Source: Acidobacteriaceae bacterium
Lineage (GTDB): Bacteria > Acidobacteriota > Terriglobia > Terriglobales > Acidobacteriaceae
Length of the DNA stretch: 5,250 nucleotides
Direction: 5' to 3'
Assembly: GCA_003135315.1 (NCBI GenBank)
Contig: PLBD01000590.1
Location: forward strand, 4,830-10,079
The position numbers and the translations under genes were made by a program. Positions within the stretch are counted from its first letter, which is position 1. Each line of letters starts with the position of its first letter. The notes under the pieces are model-generated. The model saw only the letters and a program-made list of their open reading frames with translations, was not told where the DNA came from and did no database searches. This document shows positions 1-4,593 of this stretch, one piece after another.

Positions 1-248
1 ACAACCAGGGTGTCGCCTATCTCGACGACGGAACGATGGTGGTATGCGACAACGCCCGCAAGATGATCGGCAAGAACATCGATATCTCGGTGACCTCAGT
101 GTTGCAGACGACGGCGGGAAAGATGATTTTTGGCAAGTTCGACGAGCGCGCAGCCATGATGCCGCGACCGGTCGAGCCGCGGCCGGACCTGCGCAAGTCC
201 GGACCCACCGCTACGGCGGCGATTACGGAAACGGCCAAGCCGGAGTAG
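1..248 (+). CDS. YacL-type PIN/TRAM domain membrane protein, C-terminal fragment (5' end outside window)
   Basis: Only the last 81 codons are visible; the reading frame enters at base 3 and ends at TAG 246-248. Visible residues 1-46 look like the TRAM domain that closes the YacL family: NQGVAYLDDGTMVV near the start, then IGKNIDISVTSVLQTTAGKMIF. TRAM is a small beta-barrel thought to bind RNA. In full-length family members it follows N-terminal membrane helices and a PIN nuclease-like domain, neither of which is in this window. The final 35 residues after GKF are rich in Pro, Arg, Ala and Thr and look like a disordered tail. The family assignment is supported by context, because B. subtilis yacL also lies directly before ispD and ispF. 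The cellular function of the family is poorly known, so none is assigned. Confidence is high for the domain and moderate for the full architecture. Confidence 0.85.
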   Translation, partial: NQGVAYLDDGTMVVCDNARKMIGKNIDISVTSVLQTTAGKMIFGKFDERAAMMPRPVEPRPDLRKSGPTATAAITETAKPE

Positions 249-262
249 GCCTTTTCCGGCTT
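237..262 (+). terminator. Hairpin overlapping the stop codon of the PIN/TRAM gene, possible terminator
   Basis: AAGCCGGA (237-244) is perfectly complementary to TCCGGCTT (255-262), giving an 8-bp stem with a 10-nt loop that contains the TAG stop. Only three T residues (261-263) follow, so this is not a classic intrinsic terminator. It may act together with the second hairpin just downstream, stabilise the mRNA 3' end, or be coincidental. Confidence 0.3.
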
Positions 263-281
263 TGTCACATCTTCGATCACG

Positions 282-304
282 GGGCGCGGATTTCAGCCGC
301 GCCC
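282..304 (+). terminator. GC-rich hairpin between the PIN/TRAM gene and the methyltransferase
   Basis: GGGCGCGG (282-289) pairs perfectly with CCGCGCCC (297-304) around a 7-nt loop. An outer CGAT (274-277) can pair with ATCG (305-308) across an internal bulge. No T-run follows. With the hairpin at 237-262 it forms a tandem pair in the 129-bp spacer, which suggests the upstream transcript ends or is processed here. Terminator function is inferred from position and structure only. Confidence 0.3.
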
Positions 305-377
305 ATCGACGCCATTTCGACGACCGGCTTTAGTCACTGAGGAAAGTCGAATTTCGGGAATCTGTTTTCAGGTTCTT

Positions 378-1073
378 ATGCGCCCCGCACCGATCATCAC
401 CGGACTCATGTGGGTGGCTGCACCCATTGGCGTTCTAGGCTTCGCGGCCCTGCTGCTATGGCTGTCGGGTAATTGGCGCTGGGTGGAGGGCTGGATCTTC
501 GGTCTTTGGTGGGTATCCTTCATGGCTACCCTTTATTTGTGGCTTCGCCTCAGGGACCCTGCGCTGTTGGCCGAGCGCATGCGCAAGCCCGGCAGCGGCG
601 GTGAATCGCGTGTCGATATGGCCATCCTCTTTGCGTTAAAACTGTGCTTCCTGGCTTCGCTGTTTGTGTCGGCGCTGGATGTGCGCTTCGCTTGGACACC
701 CCGGCTCCCTCTGTGGAGCGAAGTATGCGGAGGCCTCCTGCTCCTTGGGGGTAGTTTCTTCATGTTCCGCGCCTTCACCGATAACACATATGCGTCGCAG
801 CTGGTCCGTATTCAGAGCGAGCGCGGCCAGCATGTCATTGACACGGGCGTCTATGGCTTTGTTCGCCATCCCATGTATCTTGGGGGAAGTCTCATGTTCG
901 TTGGTGGCCCGTTGCTGCTCGGCTCGGTTTGGGGCCTTCTCGCAGGTCTGGCGGCGGTCGGGTTCCTCATTCTGCGCATCTTTGGAGAGGAGAAGCTGTT
1001 GGCACGCGATCTGGAAGGCTACCGGGCCTATCGCGAGAAAGTGCAGTACCGCCTTATCCCGCACGTTTGGTAA
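378..1073 (+). CDS. Isoprenylcysteine carboxyl methyltransferase-like (ICMT/PEMT superfamily) membrane methyltransferase
   Basis: This 231-residue integral membrane protein has hydrophobic segments at about residues 6-30, 35-58, 81-101 and 115-133, and a long hydrophobic stretch at 168-202 that could form two helices. The family signature is in the C-terminal half: TGVYGFVRHPMY (156-167), with RHPMY at 163-167, then GEEKLL (203-208) and the spaced tyrosines Y215 and Y218. In ICMT and phospholipid methyltransferases this region binds S-adenosylmethionine. Bacterial members methylate varied or unknown membrane-associated substrates, and bacteria generally lack prenylated CaaX proteins, so the substrate cannot be named. 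The ATG at 378 is preceded only by a weak AGG (370-372) with 5-nt spacing; M11 (ATG at 408) has no better site. The gene sits 129 bp after the PIN/TRAM gene and 130 bp before ispD. It ends in TAA, the only non-TAG stop seen here. Its closeness to MEP-pathway genes hints at an isoprenoid link but does not prove one. Confidence 0.85.
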   Translation: MRPAPIITGLMWVAAPIGVLGFAALLLWLSGNWRWVEGWIFGLWWVSFMATLYLWLRLRDPALLAERMRKPGSGGESRVDMAILFALKLCFLASLFVSALDVRFAWTPRLPLWSEVCGGLLLLGGSFFMFRAFTDNTYASQLVRIQSERGQHVIDTGVYGFVRHPMYLGGSLMFVGGPLLLGSVWGLLAGLAAVGFLILRIFGEEKLLARDLEGYRAYREKVQYRLIPHVW

Positions 1074-1161
1074 GCACTCCCTCAGCTCATCCTGCTCATG
1101 GATCAGACGTAGGCATCTGGAAATGACAGACGCCGCCACGGCTGATTCCTGCGTCTCTGAT

Positions 1162-1191
1162 TTGTATTGACCCTCTTCCGCCATTTATACT
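1162..1191 (+). promoter_or_regulatory. Candidate sigma-70-like promoter for ispD
   Basis: TTGTAT (1162-1167) and TATACT (1186-1191) are separated by 18 bp. The -10 element matches TATAAT at five of six positions; the -35 is weak (three of six). An alternative -35, TTGACC at 1168-1173, is too close to the -10. Transcription would be expected to begin at about 1197-1199, only 5-7 nt before the ispD ATG at 1204. This is consistent with ispD having its own promoter rather than depending on the methyltransferase gene. Confidence 0.45.
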
Positions 1192-1203
1192 CGGCTCCCC
1201 GTT

Positions 1204-1941
1204 ATGAAGGTTATTGTCATCATTCCCGCCGCTGGTCTGGGGACACGAATGTCCGCGGCTTCCGGCGGTCCCAAAAGCAAGAGCAAGCAGTTCTTTGAGC
1301 TGCAAGGTACGCCGATCCTGATCCACACTTTGCGCAAGTTCGCGCAGTGCGGCGCGGTCGGCGAAATCGTCGTGGCGCTTCGCAAGAGCGAAGCGGCAAC
1401 TTTCCAGAAGCAGATCGAGAAGGAAAATTTCAAGAAGCCGCTGCGCATTGTGGAAGGCGGCGAGCACCGCCAAAACTCGGTAGCCAACGCGCTGGCTGCG
1501 ATTGAAGCGGCTGACGAGGACATCGTGCTGATTCATGACGCTGTGCGTCCTTTTGTCGATCAGGAGACCATCGTCAACGTCATTGAGGCGGTTAAGAAAT
1601 ACGGCGCGGCGATTGCCGGCGTGCCCGCCATCGACACCGTGAAGCAGGTGGATCGCACGGCCGATGGCGCGGTGGTCATCGCCACCGTCCCGCGTGAGCG
1701 CATGGTGCTGGCGCAGACCCCGCAGGGCTTTCGCTTCGGCCTGCTGAAGAAGGTGTTCGATGAAGCCATGGCCGACGGCTTCATGGGAACGGACGAAGCC
1801 TCGCTGGTGGAGCGCAGCGGCGGGACGGTCCACGTTGTCATGGGCTCGCCGCGCAACATGAAGATCACCACTCCCGCCGATCTGGAATTGGCCGAGTTCT
1901 TCTTGACGCAGGAGAACCGCGACGCCAGCCTGAGCGGTTAG
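1204..1941 (+). CDS. ispD: 2-C-methyl-D-erythritol 4-phosphate cytidylyltransferase
   Basis: IspD joins CTP and methylerythritol 4-phosphate to give CDP-methylerythritol and pyrophosphate in the cytosolic MEP isoprenoid pathway. The 245-residue product has the nucleotide-binding start IPAAGLGTRM (7-16), with R15 and K28 at the places of the catalytic Arg and Lys of the E. coli enzyme. Other family motifs follow: GGEHRQNSV (85-93), HDAVRPF (111-117), PAIDTVK (141-147), R164, AQTPQGF (170-176), TDEASLVE (196-203) and NMKITTPADLELAEF (218-232), where K220 matches the second substrate-binding Lys. The loop between M16 and K28 (Gly-, Ser- and Lys-rich) is about six residues longer than in the E. 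coli and B. subtilis proteins as I recall them. ATG 1204 is the only sensible start: an in-frame TGA lies at 1168-1170 and the nucleotide-binding motif begins almost at once. No Shine-Dalgarno sequence is visible before it. ispF follows after 219 bp rather than overlapping or fusing. Confidence 0.97.
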   Translation: MKVIVIIPAAGLGTRMSAASGGPKSKSKQFFELQGTPILIHTLRKFAQCGAVGEIVVALRKSEAATFQKQIEKENFKKPLRIVEGGEHRQNSVANALAAIEAADEDIVLIHDAVRPFVDQETIVNVIEAVKKYGAAIAGVPAIDTVKQVDRTADGAVVIATVPRERMVLAQTPQGFRFGLLKKVFDEAMADGFMGTDEASLVERSGGTVHVVMGSPRNMKITTPADLELAEFFLTQENRDASLSG

Positions 1942-1982
1942 GTGGAAGAGCCTTGACTTTTGCTGTGAAGAGAACGGGTGGG

Positions 1983-2113
1983 GCATGCCTTCAGGCGTGC
2001 ATTTAGCCGGCATTCTGGAGAGCGCGCTTTAGCGCCTGAGGTAGGTCTTCCATCGCCTCAGCGGCTAAAGCCGGTTTATTTCCCGAATGTCATCTGTACC
2101 GCTGAAGCGGTAC
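1983..2113 (+). repeat. Cluster of three hairpins (REP-like palindromic element) in the ispD-ispF spacer
   Basis: Three stems lie one after another. The first is 1983-1989 with 1994-2000 (GCATGCC/GGCGTGC, one G-T pair, TTCA loop). The second is 2027-2041 with 2056-2070 (CTTTAGCGCCTGAGG against CCTCAGCGGCTAAAG), in which 13 of 15 positions pair and a symmetric two-base mismatch interrupts the stem; its loop is 14 nt. The third is 2096-2102 with 2107-2113 (GTACCGC/GCGGTAC, TGAA tetraloop), a perfect 7-bp stem. TTTAGCC at 2002-2008 can alternatively pair with GGCTAAA at 2063-2069. There is no transposase or flanking duplication, so this resembles a small non-autonomous or REP-type intergenic element. 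I recall similar GCTTTAGC/GCTAAAGC palindromes in acidobacterial genomes, but only one copy is visible here, so its repeat status is inferred. The region stays open in the ispF frame, which could mislead start calling. Confidence 0.6.
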
Positions 2114-2160
2114 TCCACCCAACAAACAACAACTTGAATTACCGGCCCTTGAGAATCAAT

Positions 2161-2661
2161 TTGTCCACTTCACCCATATCCCGCATTCCGCGCATCGGCT
2201 TCGGCTGGGACTCCCACGAGTTCAAGCCCGGTATTCCGTTGAAGATTGGCGGCGTCACGCTCGCGCATCACAGCGGACTCGCCGGCCACTCCGATGGCGA
2301 TGTTCTGCTGCACGCGCTCACCGACGCGCTTCTTGGTGCAATCGCCGCCGGCGATATCGGAACCTATTTCCCGCCCAGCGATCCAAAGTGGAAAAGCGCC
2401 GATTCGGGGATTTTCGTCCGTGAAGCGCTGAAGCTGATCGATGAGGCTGGCTACGCGGTGGGCAACGTGGACAGCACCCTGATCCTGGCCGCGCCGCGCA
2501 TCGGGCCGCATGCCGCAGCTATCCAGCAGAACGTGGCCGGACTGCTTGGCATTGAGCCTTCACGCGTTGGCATCAAGGCCAAGACCCCGGAAGGCATGGG
2601 AACGGAGAACGCCGCCATCGCGCACGTCGCTGTGCTGCTGTACGAAATCAGCTGGCCGTAG
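2161..2661 (+). CDS. ispF: 2-C-methyl-D-erythritol 2,4-cyclodiphosphate synthase
   Basis: IspF converts CDP-methylerythritol 2-phosphate to the cyclic diphosphate and releases CMP, two enzymes after IspD in the MEP pathway; the active enzyme is a homotrimer. Numbered from TTG 2161 the protein has 166 residues (E. coli: 159). It contains RIGFGWDSHEF (11-21), with D17 and H19 as divalent-metal ligands, HSDGDV (43-48), and HALTDALLG (51-59), with H51 as third metal ligand. GDIGTYFPPSDP (64-75) and KAKTPEGMGTE (139-149) follow, with E144 in the CTP-site position. After that, the usual GRGEG-like stretch is replaced by TENAAI, a local variation. The start is uncertain: the frame is open back to GTG 1978, but that extension is translated palindrome. 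TTG 2161, with weak GAGA at 2151-2154, gives a normal length; TTG 2149 and TTG 2134 are alternatives. No ATG occurs at the N terminus. Confidence 0.95.
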   Translation: MSTSPISRIPRIGFGWDSHEFKPGIPLKIGGVTLAHHSGLAGHSDGDVLLHALTDALLGAIAAGDIGTYFPPSDPKWKSADSGIFVREALKLIDEAGYAVGNVDSTLILAAPRIGPHAAAIQQNVAGLLGIEPSRVGIKAKTPEGMGTENAAIAHVAVLLYEISWP

Positions 2662-2696
2662 CCCGGTTTCTTCCCGCCTCTTCAACTTGTGATCAA

Positions 2697-2791
2697 GAGG
2701 AGGGCTTGCGGAACGAACAGCATATTCCTCGTTGCGCTCGTGCCGACAATTTCGACGGACTAGTGTTTCAATCCTCGGAACAGCCCTCCTC
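2697..2791 (+). other. Structured spacer upstream of glnS closed by a 10-bp inverted repeat
   Basis: GAGGAGGGCT (2697-2706) and AGCCCTCCTC (2782-2791) are perfect reverse complements separated by 75 nt. Inside, GCGGAACGA (2708-2716) can pair with TCGTTGCGC (2729-2737) with one mismatch, and GTTTC (2765-2769) can pair with GGAAC (2777-2781) with one G-T pair. An RNA or single strand here could therefore fold as a branched structure. The left arm contains AGGAGG, a strong Shine-Dalgarno-like string with no well-placed start codon after it. I see no T-box consensus or known riboswitch core. It could be a leader element, a small RNA or a degenerate repeat. Confidence 0.35.
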
Positions 2792-2792
2792 A

Positions 2793-2814
2793 CGCGTAAA
2801 ATAAAGTTTTCGCG
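2793..2814 (+). promoter_or_regulatory. AT-centred palindrome upstream of glnS, possible operator or promoter region
   Basis: CGCG (2793-2796), one T, then AAAA (2798-2801) pair with TTTT (2807-2810) and CGCG (2811-2814) around TAAAG. The left half contains TAAAAT (2797-2802), which matches the -10 consensus at five of six positions, but no acceptable -35 lies 16-19 bp upstream. It sits 45-67 bp before the glnS start, where an operator or promoter would be expected; its role is unproven. Confidence 0.25.
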
Positions 2815-2848
2815 CAACTCGGCGCTGCTCGCCGTGGGGCGCTGTTGT

Positions 2849-2852
2849 GAGG
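2849..2852 (+). promoter_or_regulatory. Ribosome binding site of glnS
   Basis: GAGG at 2849-2852 lies 7 nt before ATG 2860. It supports this ATG as the glnS start. GCGC at 2839-2842 and 2852-2855 flank it and could pair weakly around it. Confidence 0.6.
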
Positions 2853-2859
2853 CGCAATC

Positions 2860-4593
2860 ATGTCGACATCAACCCGCGATGAGGAACCTGCCACATCCGC
2901 TGAATCACCAGGCCGACCGTCGAATTTCGTCCGCGACATCATCCTCGACGACCTGAAGACCAACAAGTACACCGGCCGCGTACACACGCGCTTTCCGCCC
3001 GAGCCCAACGGCTATCTCCACATCGGCCACGCCAAGTCCATCTGTCTGAACTTCGGACTGGCGGCGGAGTTCGGCGGCAAAACCAACTTGCGCTTTGACG
3101 ACACCAATCCCGAAAAGGAAGAGCAGGAGTACGTAGATTCGATCATCACCGATGCTCGCTGGCTGGGCGCGAATTGGGAAGATCGCATGTTCTACGCTTC
3201 CGATTACTTCGACCAGCTTCACGCCTGGGCGGTGCAACTGATCAAAGCAGGCAAGGCCTATGTCGACGACCTGGGCGCAGAAGAAGTCCGCAAATATCGC
3301 GGCTCGCTGACCGAGCCCGGCGTCGAAAGTCCGTACCGCAACCGGTCGGTCGAAGAGAATCTCGACCTCTTCGAGCGCATGAGGCAAGGCGAATTTCCCG
3401 ACGGCTCGCGCATCCTGCGCGCCAAGATCGACATGGAATCGCCGAACCTCAACTTGCGCGATCCAGTGATGTACCGCATCCTGCACGCTTCGCATCACCG
3501 TACTGGCGACAAGTGGTGCATTTACCCCATGTACGACTTCGCGCATGGCCAGTCCGACTCGCTGGAGCAGATCACGCATTCCATCTGCACGCTGGAGTTC
3601 GAAGACCATCGCCCGCTATACAACTGGTTCATCCAGCAGCTCGGCATCTTCCCTTCGCAGCAGATCGAGTTCGACCGCCTGAACCTGACCTACACGCTGC
3701 TGAGCAAACGCAAGCTGCTGCAACTGGTGCAGGAGGGCCGCGTGCGCGGCTGGGACGATCCCCGCATGCCGACAATTTCCGGCATCCGCCGGCGCGGCTA
3801 TACGCCGCAGGCAATCCGCAATTTCTGCGCGGCCATCGGCGTGTCCAAGACCAACGGCATCATCGACCTTGCCATGCTGGAACATTTCGTCCGCGAAGAC
3901 CTGAACAAGCAGGCGCCGCGCGCGATGGTGGTGCTGCGTCCGCTGCGCGTCGTTATCGACAACTATCCCGAGGGGCAAGTCGAGGAACTGGAAGTGGTGA
4001 ACAATCCCGAGGACGCGAGCGCCGGCACCAGGAGAGTGCCGTTCGCCCGCGTGCTCTACATCGAGCAGGACGACTTCCGCCTGGATCCGCCGAAGAAGTT
4101 TTTCCGGTTGTCGCCGGGGCACGAAGTGCGGCTGCGCGGCGGATACTTCATTACTTGTACCAATGTGGTGAAAGACGAAAGGACGGGTGAGGTCGTCGGG
4201 GTCCATTGCACGTATGATCCCGCGACGCGCAGCGGCAATGCTCCCGACAATCGCAAGGTCAAGGCGACCATTCACTGGGTGTCAGCGCAGCACGCCATCG
4301 ATGCCGAAGTGCGGATCTACGAGAACCTGTTCACAAATGAGGACCCTGGCCAGGTGCCCGAAGGCCAGGACTTCACCGTGAACCTGAATCCGAACTCGCT
4401 GGAGATTTTGACCAACGCGAAGCTGGAGCCGTCGCTGGCAACTGCAAAACTGGGCGATCGATATCAGTTCGAGCGGCTGGGATATTTCTGCGCCGATCTG
4501 GACTCCAAGCCCGGCGCTCTGGTCTTCAACCGCACCGTGCCGTTGCGCGATACCTGGGCGAAGATTGAGAAACGCCAGCAGGAGTCGCGTTAG
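2860..4593 (+). CDS. glnS: Glutaminyl-tRNA synthetase
   Basis: GlnRS attaches glutamine to tRNA-Gln in the cytosol using ATP. The 577-residue product aligns by eye along its whole length with E. coli GlnRS (554 residues), with about 20 extra polar residues at the N terminus. The class I signature HIGH is at 54-57 within PPEPNGYLHIGHAKS, followed by RFDDTNPEKEE (78-88). Further shared stretches are SVEENLDLFERMR (163-175), RAKIDM (187-192), KWCIYPMYDFAHGQSD (218-233) and THSICTLEFEDHR (239-251). The KMSKS-equivalent LSKRK is at 281-285, then GWDDPRMPTISGIRRRGY (297-314). From about residue 350 onward come the two beta-barrel anticodon-binding domains, including KATIHWVSAQHA and the terminal FNRTVPLRDTWAKIE. 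ATG 2860 has a GAGG site 7 nt upstream. The gene starts 198 bp after ispF, so it may have its own promoter. Its TAG stop is followed with no gap by gltX in the same frame. GlnRS is usually thought to have entered bacteria by transfer from eukaryotes; nothing here marks a recent event. Confidence 0.98.
   Translation: MSTSTRDEEPATSAESPGRPSNFVRDIILDDLKTNKYTGRVHTRFPPEPNGYLHIGHAKSICLNFGLAAEFGGKTNLRFDDTNPEKEEQEYVDSIITDARWLGANWEDRMFYASDYFDQLHAWAVQLIKAGKAYVDDLGAEEVRKYRGSLTEPGVESPYRNRSVEENLDLFERMRQGEFPDGSRILRAKIDMESPNLNLRDPVMYRILHASHHRTGDKWCIYPMYDFAHGQSDSLEQITHSICTLEFEDHRPLYNWFIQQLGIFPSQQIEFDRLNLTYTLLSKRKLLQLVQEGRVRGWDDPRMPTISGIRRRGYTPQAIRNFCAAIGVSKTNGIIDLAMLEHFVREDLNKQAPRAMVVLRPLRVVIDNYPEGQVEELEVVNNPEDASAGTRRVPFARVLYIEQDDFRLDPPKKFFRLSPGHEVRLRGGYFITCTNVVKDERTGEVVGVHCTYDPATRSGNAPDNRKVKATIHWVSAQHAIDAEVRIYENLFTNEDPGQVPEGQDFTVNLNPNSLEILTNAKLEPSLATAKLGDRYQFERLGYFCADLDSKPGALVFNRTVPLRDTWAKIEKRQQESR
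4580..4584 (+). promoter_or_regulatory. Ribosome binding site of gltX inside the end of glnS
   Basis: AGGAG at 4580-4584, within the last codons of glnS, lies 9 nt before GTG 4594. It is the strongest well-placed Shine-Dalgarno sequence in the window. It supports GTG as the gltX start and implies translational coupling of the two synthetase genes. Confidence 0.7.

Noticed and set aside
44..340. 98-codon + strand frame overlapping the PIN/TRAM end
   Set aside because: The overlapping frame encodes a recognisable TRAM domain; this one shows no motif and runs through the hairpin spacer.
1953..1981. TTGACT after ispD as the -35 of an ispF promoter
   Set aside because: No -10-like sequence lies 16-19 bp downstream; that position is GC-rich.
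1096..2013. Long antisense open frame of 305 codons opposite ispD
   Set aside because: It lies opposite the strongly conserved ispD and runs into the intergenic palindromes on one side. GC-rich codon bias readily opens such frames, and no domain is recognisable.
2706..2804. Possible 32-codon leader peptide (TTG 2706 to TAA 2802-2804) after AGGAGG
   Set aside because: The AGGAGG to TTG spacing is only 2 nt, too short for normal initiation, and the peptide has no run of Gln or Glu codons that would suggest attenuation.
2821..2855. Direct repeats of GGCGC before glnS
   Set aside because: GGCGC occurs at 2821, 2838 and 2851 with unequal spacing. It is short and expected in GC-rich sequence, so it is not called as an iteron or operator array.
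2662..2859. T-box riboswitch upstream of glnS
   Set aside because: The context is right for one, but no T-box consensus, specifier loop or terminator/antiterminator pair can be recognised.
3174..4190. 338-codon + strand frame inside glnS
   Set aside because: It overlaps the GlnRS catalytic core in another frame. The translation is an Arg/Ala/Pro-rich shadow.
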